DNA from: Brachynemurus nebulosus
Lineage: Eukaryota; Arthropoda; Insecta; Neuroptera; Myrmeleontidae
Length of the DNA stretch: 64,000 nucleotides
Assembly (NCBI GenBank): GCA_035578155.1
Contig: JAPWDM010000012.1
Location: forward strand, 15,535,619-15,599,618
Direction: 5' to 3'
Below are positions 46,308-57,010 of the stretch, piece after piece. The notes beneath the pieces are model-generated. The model searched no databases. It was not told the origin of the DNA and saw only the letters and a list, made by a program, of their open reading frames with translations. The position numbers and the translations under genes were made by a program. Within the stretch, counting starts at the first letter, position 1. Each line of letters starts with the position of its first letter.

Positions 46308-46770
46308 CGTTTCTTGATATACAAGGCTATCAAGGAGCTTTTTTATTTTAAAGAAGTTGGTATCGTTGCGGAAAATTCGGATGAAATATTACATCTTATA
46401 TTCGATGCACCGTTTGATTTCAACGAGTTGCCGAAGAAATATGAACGGGTTGCTGCACGTTAGCTTTGCCGAAATTGGCATGGGATACCTTGGTCATATG
46501 GATTTATTCCGTACAAAAAACTTCATTCCATATTGAAACCTATATTAAAGAAGTTTCAAGGGCGGTGAAAAGAAGAAATGGATTTCAAATTTGTTTGATG
46601 ACACCGAACACCGGTCGTGGATTTTGAATTTGGAGGAAATATTTGATGTATCGAAGATTTCCAATCTGCGAGATGAATATTATTCAAGACGCTGTATGAT
46701 CCATTCAGATAAAATTTGCTCATTAGAAAACTGTATTCTTTTAAAAAAATTTTATATGAAAAATAAATAG
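46308..46770 (+). pseudogene. Broken gene in right arm
   Basis: The open frame from 46308 is interrupted by TAG at 46461-46463, continues in the same frame to TGA at 46566-46568, then the apparent coding sequence shifts to another frame (about 46570-46770, ending TAG). Protein-like composition in each piece (for example HLIFDAPFDFNELPKKYE before, LEEIFDVSKISNLRDEYYSR after) shows an ancestral gene of at least 150 codons. Not recognised. The same lesions are present at 41001-41463 in the left arm. Confidence 0.55.
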
Positions 46771-47910
46771 ATTTTTAGTAATATATACATTTAAGCAATT
46801 TAATTTTTTGTATACATATTCTATAAATAAAATTTAAAAAAAAAGAAAAATATGTGCGTTTTATTTAATTATTACCCGGAATTCCCCTATTTTTTTACAG
46901 CAAAAAGTTTCTTTCGTTAACCAATAAGAGTATTAACAAAAATCTTATGAAATTTATTATTCTAATTGAAAAGCATATTTCATGATACACCCTGTATACT
47001 AAAATATTTATTAAAAATACTAAATATACACCAGTTATATATACATGATATTATATATATGTTAATGATTGATAAAGTATCAAATTCAAAATGTTCTAGT
47101 CTATAAAAATTTTGATTTTACAGACTTAAAAATTTAGTAAAACTCAATGCTGTTATCATTTTTATATTAAGCGACGTGTTTATAGTAATTTAAAACCAAA
47201 AATTGAACTTTTATTCTGTTTAAAAATGTTAAATACAATACTATTATACCCTAATATAAATATGTATCAGTATTAAAATGATATACATTGATTTTGCTGA
47301 TTAAACAAATTTTTTGCAATATTTATAAATTATTTTATAATTAGATTTAATACTTATTCATAAATGGCTATACAATTCGTTTACTAGTATTCATAAAAAT
47401 TAAAATTATATACAAATTTTCTTTCTTATTCTCAATATACAGAGTGTATACATAAAATATTTTTAATATATAGAGTCTATACATATGTACATACTGAATT
47501 ATTTCAGATAATTTTCGTTTGATATAGAAACAGTTTTGTGCTACAGTCAAATTCAAAAGTGTTGTGCACCATAAGAAGTAATATTTTTTGTAACTTGTTA
47601 AAATTTCAAGAATTTTTGTTAGTTAACTAAAAAATTGGTCACTGTAGGTTAAATGTTAAAGTATTAAAACTGATAAAAATAATTTCTTGCTTGAGGCCTA
47701 CAATGGGTGATATTTTTTACTAAACAATTTTTTAACTCATTAATATTCCATGACGTCATCTTTCTTATACCAAAAAAACTCCATATATGAGTCATATGAT
47801 CATAATTCAGCTAAAATAAACATTTAATTATTAGTTGTTTGTTTATTTTAAAACTGATAAAAATTCCTGGAATTTTCCAAGGTTAAATATACCAAAAATC
47901 CCCATAAGGT

Positions 47911-48836
47911 ACAGTTAACACTCGATTTCCGGCAGTACAGTAGCGGTCAGAAATCTGGACCCCGGAGTCTGGTTTTAAAATCTAGCGCTTGGTACAGTGC
48001 CCCGCAAAATTTAGCGGCCACCCCTTGGGTTAGGGTATTCCCAACATTTTTGACTTGGTAATGTACCTTTCGTTTAAAATGACGCAATTAAGGCAAGCGC
48101 GTGTTGGGGTCAAGGTTTGCACGTACAGTACGCTTCAAAAAGTGTTCGGATACCTTTTTGGCCACGGGGGCCCGCACTTTTGACATGGCAGTGTACCAAA
48201 AATTTAAGTACAGTACGGCGTCAAAAGTTTGGGGTCACCCTGGGTTAGGGTATTCCCCACATTTTTGACTTGGTAATGTACCTTTCGTTTAAAATGACGC
48301 AATTAAGGCAAGCGCGTGTTGGGGTCAAGGTTTGCACGTACACAAAATAAGTACAGTACGCTTCAAAAAGTGATAGGATACCTTTTTGGCCAGGGGGGTC
48401 CACACTTTTGACACGGTAGTGTACCAAAAATTTAAGTACAGTACGGCGTCAAAAGTTTGGGGCCACCCCCGAGTTAGGGTATTCCCCACATTTTGACGCG
48501 GTAGTGTACCCCATCTATCAAATTTTGGCCTAAAATTCAGTCTGCGCATGCGTCTTGTACTTAAATCCAGTCTGCGCATGCGTTAGGTTCACATTCAAAA
48601 ATTACATTAGTGCCGGCGCATAATGGGTTAACACTAAACCAAATTGTGATAAGTAAATTGTGATGACACATAATGGGTTAACATAAATTAATTTGATTGC
48701 GGGTAGTGACTCATCTCTTACGAATTTCAAGGCTTACAGTATGAGCGCGTGTGGGGTCAAATGTCAACAACAAATTTTAAATACATGTACCTGGTACGTG
48801 CCGGGTCAAAGGTCAATTCATACACTAGGTACAGTA
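47911..48836. repeat. Subterminal repeat region, right arm
   Basis: Mirror of 38935-39860, with the same direct repeats and six TACTGTAC/GTACAGTA motifs. Confidence 0.7.
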
Positions 48837-48930
48837 GGACCCCAAACTACACGGTTCTTAACACGGTCAAAAAAGTAGTCCGGATAATTGAGGTTTTACT
48901 GTGTCATAGAACCCGCTCAGCTATTCTACT

Positions 48931-48936
48931 TCGTTG
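48931..48936. other. Target-site duplication, right (TCGTTG)
   Basis: Matches 38835-38840 exactly. Confidence 0.9.
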
Positions 48937-49028
48937 TTAGTCATTTAGAAAAGAATTTATCATTTGAGTCATTTAGTCCAGGATAAAATAGTCGACTAAA
49001 CCGATTAATCGATTAATTGCCGCAAGCC
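48937..49028. mobile_element. Right half of the split hAT-like MITE
   Basis: Continues with 'ttagtcatttag...aaaatagtcgactaaaccgattaatcg', as in intact family members; the extreme right TIR is degenerate. Confidence 0.8.
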
Positions 49029-49256
49029 TAATGAACACCCATACACACATAAAGTATATGTTTTTTAAAAATAGTGTAAAAATTTTATTCTCATTTTCGG
49101 ATTCATTACAGTAAATTTTTCTATTGGAAAGTTATATGTACATAGAAGATTGACTTCAATCAGTAATGTGTTCATTATAGTGGACCTTTACTGTACTTAA
49201 ATTAGTTTATTAACAAACATTAAAAACCGAAACAACTGTAGAAAATTCTAATTATA

Positions 49257-49280
49257 AATACATACATACATACATACAAA
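49257..49280. repeat. (ATAC)n microsatellite
   Basis: About six ACAT/ATAC units in non-coding DNA. Confidence 0.7.
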
Positions 49281-50084
49281 CATATTAAGAATGTTTATTT
49301 TGATCACAAGTGGCGCCTCTATTTTGTAGCATGTGTCTTTATTTTAATATGAGTGTGTACTCTATACTCCCATGTTTTTAATATATAAAACAATTTTATA
49401 AATATAGATTTTCACAAGTATCTAAGTTCTTATTGTTATAACACAAACAGATAAAATGAAAACAATTTTTTTTTTTGTATTTTTTATTTTGTTGGTTTTA
49501 TTGTTTAGAGATTTTTTGGCATAAAAATTATTTTATTACAAATATTTACGGCAGCAACTGCGTTTGTAAATTGAAATCAATAAAACTAAAGTAATGGGTA
49601 ATTTTGTATCAAGTTGAAGTTATTCCAAAAAAATTTATTATCACAAGTTTGAATCAAATTCATTTACATAACAATCCTTTAGTGCGAGGGACCGAGATTT
49701 TTTACTTTTGCCAAAATATAAAAGAAAAATATATAGAGTTGACCGGGGTAATTGTGAATGGATTTTCATGAATTGAGATAAAAGCGTTGTTTTAGGTATT
49801 TTTATTTTATATATCACATTATGGTTGATTTATTTTTAATTCAACATTATTCAGGATCCACCACATAAATTTTGAGCAAATTCGTATGAAAAACAAAAAC
49901 TTTATAAGCATAACTCCGAAAATAATTCGAATTTCCGTAAATCCTTTTAGAGGTTTATTCTTAATGGTTTGAACTTTAAAAATATATGAAAAAAGATCGA
50001 TTTTTTCGAATTTCTAGATTAGAATACCCCCTTAAATTGTAATTGAGTTTGCAATTTTGAGGAGTGTTTTTTTTTGAATACGGA

Positions 50085-50425
50085 GATATACTCTCCCACG
50101 CATACTTTTTTGCGTGTGGAAAGTAACTTTCCATACGCAAATTGACAATAAAACACGCAAAATTTAATCAAAACACGCAAAGCCGCCTCTTAACTTTTCA
50201 TTTAATAAATAGTTCATAATTATTTCTATAGAAACCACCAACAAAGTAATTTAAACGATAATTAATTCAGAAAAAAAGACGAACACTTAAAAATATTATT
50301 TTAAAAAGTAATAAAAATGTCAAAAATAGTGATAATAATAGAAAAAAGTATGTGAAATTCGTAATAAAAAATAGTATGTGCAACTCGTGCGGGATTGTCG
50401 ATTGCCCCACTCAAGCGAATGAGTG
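50085..50425. repeat. Dispersed repeat copy B
   Basis: Same-orientation copy of 38140-38455; here the terminal palindrome is incomplete (ends 'cactcaagcgaatgagtgag'). Confidence 0.7.
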
Positions 50426-51232
50426 AGTACTTTTTTCCACGACTGTATCAAAACATAATGCGAAAGAACACAATATTGTAACATTAAATTGTTAAAAATT
50501 CTATATACAATATACATTAACATTATACTTTCATTAATACTTAATTTATTAATTAATGATAATTATTTTGCAACTTTATGCTGTGCTGTGCGCACAGATA
50601 AAAATAAATTCTCGAAGGCATTCAAATCATTTGAACCGTGAAAAGAGATTACAGAATCAATTATTTATTATTTTATTAACTACTACTAATATACTAAATG
50701 AAACACGAGGTTTATGTACACATGTATTTATAGAAACTACAATAAAACTGGATTAATTTATAACGGAAATTTATCAATATAACAAGAGACGAAATCCAAT
50801 ATATGTAAGCGAAAATTTTGTGAAAAGTGCACAGCCAAGGTCGCCACTTAACGGATTTCGACAGTTATGGCGGCTATTAATATAGGATAATTCCAGAAAA
50901 GGACCTAACAAAGCCTGAAGGTTAAAAAAATTTTTTGTTTATTGGTTTTTTTTTGAATTTGACTTTTTTTTTTAAATTTAAATTTTTTATAACAATATGA
51001 TTTTTGGCTGGGGGTACAGATGATCGTAAGTGAGTAAACTACTAGATAAATAGCTAATGTTCATTGTTGTCTCTGTATGTACCTGTTGTACTATAAAACA
51101 TATTCATGATTCAATGTTTGTTTGTTCGTAGAGTGGAGAAAATTTTCTTACTTTTGTTAAATAATCACTTGTAGCCTGTAAAAATTAAAGATTAGACGTA
51201 TGACCAAGAAGGGAACTGGAATAACTCCTCAT

Positions 51233-51630
51233 TAGTGATGAGCAAATTGGTCTTGGTCTTGCAGTCTTGTCTTGGTCTTGCATCTTTTGCAAGACCAAGA
51301 CCAAGACTATGTATACCAAGAGCAAGATCAAGACTATAAGCATAGATGCAAGACCAATACCAAGACTCAAGTAAGCAAGACCAAGACAAAAGCAAGAACA
51401 AAGCAAGACTCTTGCTAACCTTAGAAGAAAAAAATTCGCTAATAAAAGAATGCAAGAAAGTGCAAGATTTTTTAGCAATAACAAGACCAAGACCAAGACT
51501 GCATTTTGCAAGATCAAGACCAAGACCAAGACTCAAACTGCTCTAGCAAGACCAATACCAAGACTCTTAATGCAAGAACAAGACCAAGACTGCCAAGTCT
51601 TGGTCTTGGTCTTGCATTTGCTCATCACTA
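51233..51630. mobile_element. hAT-like MITE filled with CAAGAC low-complexity repeats (398 bp)
   Basis: TIR TAGTGATGAGCAAAT, inverted as ATTTGCTCATCACTA. Imperfect 8-bp flanks CTCCTCAT and CTTTTCAT (6 of 8). The interior is largely CAAGACCAAGAC words and their inverse GTCTTGGTCTTG at both ends. ORFs across it in several frames are low-complexity artefacts. Confidence 0.75.
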
Positions 51631-51829
51631 CTTTTCATTTGTAAATAAATTGAATAAATATATGTTTTAAATATTGATATTTTTTTAAACGTCATATGAA
51701 ATATGACGATGATTATGATACTATGAGAAAAGAAGGTAAGAAATATTTATTTGCGATAAAGTTACTTATCGATTGTTTTTAAACATCTTATTGAATCAAG
51801 TTTTTTTTTTATATGTATTTATCGCAGTT

Positions 51830-52071
51830 TTTGTAACGTTATAAAAAAAATTGTGTAAATGTACCTTTCTCATGTGTAAGTTAATGCTTTATCTTGTTTT
51901 GAAAAGCAATTTTTAAGGAAATCGTGAGGTTTTGAGCGTTTTGAGTTTATATATTTTCTATTAAACTTTTTTTTTTTACAATCTGAAGCGAGCTTTTGTA
52001 TATTTGTATATTTTTTTGGTGCGATTTTTTTATGCGGTCCTTATCTACCGCATAAAAAAAGGTTACAGTGT
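51830..52071 (-). repeat. Inverted fragment of the CAGCTG MITE
   Basis: Matches the left part of 11965-12485 in reverse orientation ('ttaatgctttatcttgtttt', 'gtgcgatttttttatgcggtcc', 'taccgcataaaaaaa'). Confidence 0.65.
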
Positions 52072-52605
52072 ACTACTTTATTGTTAAAGTTCAGATGGGT
52101 CACTTTAAATTATCATACGGGTCACTAGTTTTGTATAACTGAAATTCTTATAAAAATTTTATTATAAATATACTGTATTGGCCATAGTTATGTTAATAGT
52201 GATTATTAAATTTGGATTTATAAGCGATTAATTCTATTTATTATTGAACATCTTTGACAACAATTAATTGACTACATAAATTATTGAGATCAATAAAATT
52301 TTTGAAACAAACTATGTATTATCTTACTTTTATGTAACAATAAAAATGAGTTCCAATTTTTATGGGGTGACATTTTGATGGCGTTTTAAAACTTGTATGT
52401 TTGTTTCGAGAAATCATTAAAATTTAAAAGCTAAATTGTATTTATTGGAATTTTATTACAAACTTGCATTTATAGAACACAAAAATTTCCATTTATTGTC
52501 ATTACATAAAATGACATTCTAACGTTTTTGAAAAGGTATTTTTACTTTTTTTCTTTTTTAAAATGGGAATAAAAAATTTCCAACACGATTAGTAACACGA
52601 GGTCA

Positions 52606-52902
52606 ATGATACCCATGGCGCATTTTCTATTTAGATTATCTGAAATAATCAGGGTTGATAGGTTATCTCAGGAAATAATTGTATATCATGTATGTATATC
52701 ATTGTCTACAGTAGGGAAGTGGTCAAAAACCGTTACGTTTAAAAAAGTAACTCTTTCGGGTAAAATCGGATTGAAAAACCGAGCACCTATAGTTGAAATG
52801 AAAATGATATTATGGTTCTATAATAAATTTCAACATACTGCGAAAAAAGCCACGGTCTCATCAGTATGCGTGTCCGAATCGTTGCCCGCAGTGGCTAATT
52901 AG
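52606..52902 (+). CDS. Unrecognised 98-aa ORF, possibly a transposase relic
   Basis: ATG to TAG, mixed basic/hydrophobic composition (LSTVGKWSKTVTFKKVTLSG in the middle). It does not match a family I know. Its base composition is less AT-skewed than surrounding DNA, and the cysteine-motif relic lies about 340 bp downstream on the same strand, so both may be remnants of one old element. Confidence 0.25.
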   Translation: MIPMAHFLFRLSEIIRVDRLSQEIIVYHVCISLSTVGKWSKTVTFKKVTLSGKIGLKNRAPIVEMKMILWFYNKFQHTAKKATVSSVCVSESLPAVAN

Positions 52903-53239
52903 TAAAATTAACATAAAACTTTTACAGTTTTTAATTCGATTAATTTAGCCCTCAGAATAGTAGTCAAGATACCAAAATTAGGGGAGAGCTGAAAATTGGT
53001 ACGAATGTTCGAAACACCATTATAAATAAGTGTTGAAAAGTCCTCATCGATCCTGTACGTGGAAAAAATTTTATTCAAGTTCAAAGATTTCAAAAATGGA
53101 TTTTTCGCGTTTTTCAGCAAAACGATAATTTTTATCATAAATTTAAGTCAGGCAAAAATTGTAGATCATATAATTATCTATAAAAAATGTCTCAGTACTT
53201 TTTTTCATAAGAGCCACCGTTTCTAAAAAAAATCGGATG

Positions 53240-53536
53240 TAAAGTAATTATAAAAAGAGATGTAGTGCAAAATGTGGCTGCAAAAAAGTTGGATTATTTT
53301 GTCCTCTTGCACGTACCAGTTTTCAAGACCAGTCGTGCTCTAATGTTGACTCACCAACAGAAGAGGATTTGTATGATACCAACGAGGAGACATGTGATGC
53401 ATCGCTATTGAGGCAATTTACTTGCACCCAACAAGAAGAAGAAGAAGAGCAAGAAGAAGAGGAAGCTGAAATATTAGACGATTGTCAATCTGAAAATTTC
53501 CCTCACTTTTTAGCGAATTTGTTTTTAGCGAACTGA
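53240..53536 (+). pseudogene. Cysteine-rich C-terminal relic with acidic tail
   Basis: The frame open after a stop near 53231 reads KKRCSAKCGCKKVGLFCPLA, then a stretch ending SCSNVD, then an acidic Glu-rich tail, to TGA at 53534-53536. A C-X3-C-X-C-K-K-x-G-L-x-C series resembles the CXC-type tail found in many uncharacterised, transposon-associated invertebrate proteins. The region before it has no continuous frame, so this is a truncated remnant. Family placement is from memory of the motif. Confidence 0.4.
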
Positions 53537-53756
53537 TTTAGTTTAGTTTCTTAATTTTCGAATATCTAGCTATCTGTAATACTAACAGAACGATATGGCA
53601 TTATTAAGGACATTTCGATATTGATAGTATTTTAAATATTTAAGATTCTAAGAAAATTAAAAAATTTTTCTGCTACCTACTGTGCAGACGAGTTTTGCTT
53701 AATTTCGAAAATATTAGTGTAGATATGCTTGGTTGATTTAGAAAGCAAGTTAATAC

Positions 53757-54066
53757 AGCTCAACTCTTTTTTCTGCGGTGGATAGGGGCCGCATAAAAAA
53801 ATCGCACAAAAAAAAAAATAAATATTCAAAAACTTCATAAATGGCTATAAAAAGTATAGTCCGGTCCAGATTGTAAAAAAATATTTAATTGGCAGTGGAT
53901 CGGGGCCACAATCATAAAAAAAGTTTTATAGAAAATACAATACTCAAAACGCCCAAAACCTCACGATTTTCTTAGAAATTGCTTTTTTAAACAAGATAAA
54001 GTATTAATTTACACATGAGAACATTTTATTTCATTTTTATAATATTATAAAAATTTGGATAAATAC
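53757..54066 (+). repeat. Truncated CAGCTG-family MITE
   Basis: Begins CAGCTCAACTCTTTTTTCTG and follows 11965-12230 block by block ('gcggtggataggg', 'ggctataaaaagtatag', 'aaacaagataaag.attaatttacac'). Confidence 0.7.
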
Positions 54067-54077
54067 ATTTATTAAAA

Positions 54078-54500
54078 TACCCCTGTCGCAGCATCCTGCG
54101 TAACATAGCGAATTTCCGTTTACAAAAATTAGTTTTGCTCGGAAACGATTGGACATAGAATAATAGTTTAAAGGCCTTTTTAATGTGATTTTTCCTTTTC
54201 TTTTCAATGAAGTGGAAATTTTGGCAAAAAACTAATTTTTTTCACGGAAAATACCTCAAAAACTATGTTTCGGGCATCGGACGTGCCTGACTAACGAACT
54301 TGTGCAACGGTTTGGGACTTTCAACATTTTCACCTTTCGTAAAAGTAGAACATTTCGTTCGAGAGTTATGATGCGAACATAAGTTTTAGTGAATATTATT
54401 TTCGGTTTCTAGGGATCTCAAAACAAATTTCCTTCATAGTCTCGGTCTCAAGTCGCGTCATGACAGTGGCCGTAATAGCTGAATTTTCGATTCGACTGTA
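54078..54500. repeat. Dispersed repeat, 'CCCCTGTCGCAGCATCCTGC' family
   Basis: The first ~170 bp match the arm of the palindrome at 58465-58955; the rest matches 60960-61405 ('aactttcaacattttcacc', 'gtttctagggatctcaaaacaaattt', 'aatagctgaatttt'). Confidence 0.65.
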
Positions 54501-55055
54501 TTCAGCTGTATTTAAAAAAAATTATGGCGCCGAAAGAAAATGGTTGCAATTTGAGCTAGCTTGCAATTTGTACTATTAGAATCTGCGTTATAATTTCTTA
54601 CTTGATTTCATAATCGCTGGTCTCTATGATAACACTATAGAATTAAATTTGCACCAAAAAATTTTTGAATGAATTTCCATTATATTATTTATTATAAACA
54701 ATGACTATTTAAGGTTATCCAATTTTTTTTTTGTAACGCGTTATGGTTTATGCATTGCTGTCAGTTCAATTCATTTACGCCTATGTAATTTTTCAAGAAA
54801 TAGGAGCGCGCTTAGCATTATCAGTTTACCAGAAGCGGTGGTACACAGAACAGATACTTGTTGCGCTGGAATTTGTAAATCGATATAGTTGATCAAGGCC
54901 GTATTTTTAGAATTGTTAATCAGTTCTATTCGTTGAGTATTAAATTTTCTCGTCATTGGAAATTTTCATTGCAAACATATATATTTTTTGGACGTTGAAA
55001 TTCTTGTGGTTTCGTAGGAATTTTGCAAAGTCGGATGAGGTCAGTGGCGGAAAGG

Positions 55056-55079
55056 AGTTTTTTTTTTTTTTTTTTTTGG
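55056..55079. repeat. Poly-T homopolymer
   Basis: About 22 T residues; creates a spurious poly-Lys stretch in a minus-strand ORF. Confidence 0.75.
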
Positions 55080-55207
55080 ACAGACATAAATAGACTCCAA
55101 AAAGGAAACGTGAATATTGATATAGCGGATTTTTAAAATTTCTTGTGGTTTTTTGAATACGTATAATCAGATTGCTGTGTATTCTGAGAATTTGATATTG
55201 CGATATA

Positions 55208-55925
55208 CACGGTGGTTCAGAATTATGTACCGTAATTGGTAGAGCTGATAGTACGTTCAAAAATAATGGTATCTTTTTATGTACACTTTTTATCAAAACT
55301 AAATAATAAGGGAGATACAACTCCGTAAAGGGGTGAAACGAAAACGATTATTTCTTAAATATTTTCCAAACGCTTTTGAATAACGGATTGATATTTTAGG
55401 GGTACTAATTTTTGCGTTAGAAGGATAAAATTTATGTCAATACTTATTCCACCACTAATGACTAAGGGGTGGTTTTGGGTGGTAGGTGTGAGTTATCACG
55501 TCTTTTCTTTTTTAATTTGCAATTATTTAAAAAAAAAATCCTTGATAATATGATTCCTTAGACAATTTCACGCAAAAAAGGTATACTTGTTACATTTCGA
55601 TAAATAATACCGTTTTCGAGCAATTTAAAGGAGAAGTATCTATTTCCAAATTATCCCCTAATCATAAGTGATGGAATAATTGATACCATAAATTTAATTA
55701 TCCTAATGTTCATACGCACCCCCTAAAATATGAATCCAGTTATCAAAAACGCCTAAAAAATTTAAAAAAAAGAAGTCAGTTTGGTTCCACCCCTTTAAAT
55801 TTTACCCCTCTGCTTTATCGCCCTTATTATTGAGTTTTGGAAAAAAGTGTAGATCAAAAGGTACCATTATTTTTGAACATACTATCAGCTCTAGCAATTA
55901 CGGTATATAATTCTGGACCACTCTG
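55208..55925. mobile_element. TA-flanked MITE (718 bp)
   Basis: The left end CACGGTGGTTCAGAATTATG and the right end's inverse CAGAGTGGTCCAGAATTATA continue as inverted homology for about 110 bp ('agctgatagta.gttcaaaaataatggta'). TA at 55206-55207 and 55926-55927. Tc1/mariner-like by target. Confidence 0.78.
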
Positions 55926-56302
55926 TATATAATTATAGTGAAAAATATAATACTGTATATTTGTTTGAAATAAAAAATGCAAATGCAATCAACATTTCAT
56001 CTATTCTTTGAATTTTCGAAATTCATTTCTGATGATTTTATTGAAATTCCTTCCAATTTTAATATAAAAAATAACGTGATCAGTGGCGTCCTTAAGTGAT
56101 TTTATAAAGGGGGGGTATGTCTTTAGATTTGTTCCAATCAAATATTTCAACAAACCCTCAAATTAATTCTCGTTTTAATGAGAATGAATTTATTTTGCTG
56201 TTCCAACTAGAAAAAAGTTAGTTCTGTATGTCTAATGGGAAGTTGGTAGTGTGGACCTTTCGAGTCGTATCCAGACTGCTAATGGAACAAACAGCTATGC
56301 AT

Positions 56303-56306
<4 letters not shown>

Positions 56307-56336
<30 letters not shown>
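56307..56336. repeat. Poly-A homopolymer (~30 bp)
   Basis: Uninterrupted A run. No upstream retroelement ORF was recognised, so it is not clearly a retroposon tail. Confidence 0.75.
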
Positions 56337-56344
<8 letters not shown>

Positions 56345-56504
56345 ATTTTTATCATTTTAATCGGTAATAGCGTAAAATAAATTTTTTTTTACTTTTTAAA
56401 AATAAAATTTTTTAGTATCATCATTTCCTGTTGATTCATGTGATGTGGGAAAATTTTTAGATTTACACATAATGGTATGAATTGCCACCTGAGAGCATAC
56501 AGAG

Positions 56505-56700
56505 CAGGGGTGGGCAAACTTAATACTGTTATGATCGACATTAATTTTTCTTATTTATGCACGATCGATTCCAAAAAATGGGTTAAATTAAAAACAAATA
56601 AAGTATCTTTTATGTCAAATGCCCACTAGGGAAATTTAATCTTTGCCCTAATTCCAAATTTTCATTGTAATAATAATTAATTTAATACGGGATGTAATGT
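56505..56700 (+). mobile_element. hAT-like left end
   Basis: CAGGGGTGGGCAAACTTAAT is a typical hAT terminus. No matching right end with an 8-bp duplication was found nearby. Confidence 0.4.
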
Positions 56701-56740
56701 GCAACGATTAATTTTCTGGGATAAAATTTTTAAAATTTTT

Positions 56741-57010
56741 TAACTTCCTATAGGAAGTTATTGTAATCGGTCCGATTTTACGAATCGCTAATTTTGACAT
56801 ACCTCCACGTTTCAAGGTCACTAGAATCCGAACCCGTCGTTTTTAGCGTGATGTCTGTGTGTGCGTTGGTTAGTTCGTTCGTTCGTGAATTTTTTTTTGT
56901 CTCGCATATCTCGAGAACAAATAATGACATCAACTCCGGACTAATTTCATTAGATGCGTAATCAAAAAATGAAGACAGGATAAAGTTTTCAGCAAATTCG
57001 GATTAGCGGC
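56741..57010. repeat. Repeat starting at a perfect 20-bp palindrome
   Basis: TAACTTCCTATAGGAAGTTA (56741-56760) is self-complementary, followed by 'ttgtaatcggtccgattttacg', 'cacgtttcaaggtcactag' and a GTTCGTTC tract near 56872. It looks like the left part of a dispersed element; the motif 'tctcgcatatct.gacaacaaatgatg.atcaa' recurs at about 57199, suggesting internal duplication. Confidence 0.4.

Larger units (their letters stand above)
38841..48930. mobile_element. 10.1-kb element with giant terminal inverted repeats, Maverick/Polinton-like
   Basis: Termini AGTAGAATAGCTGAGCGGG...CCCGCTCAGCTATTCTACT, 6-bp duplication TCGTTG, arms of 3820 and 4304 bp, and a unique core of 1966 bp. Outside the minisatellite the arms are colinear without indels: position x on the left pairs with 87771-x on the right for the outer 3.1 kb, and I found only three base differences. 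Contents from outside in: GC-richer subterminal repeats, AT-rich filler, a broken gene, a small basic ORF, three 27-bp repeats, the AP-1-site minisatellite, a TATA box, then the core with two convergent genes. A six-base duplication, AG...CT ends and long TIRs are Maverick/Polinton features. There is no polB, integrase, ATPase or capsid gene, so it would be non-autonomous. IS3EU and Dada elements also make 6-bp duplications and are not excluded. Confidence 0.85.
44627..48930 (-). repeat. Right terminal inverted repeat (4304 bp)
   Basis: Inverse of 38841-42660. The 484-bp excess is all in the minisatellite (about 23 extra 21-bp units). Confidence 0.93.

Noticed and set aside
38841..48930. Simple assembly palindrome or segmental inverted duplication
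   Set aside because: A perfect 6-bp duplication, restoration of the interrupted MITE, and independently resolved array lengths support a real insertion; long reads would settle it.
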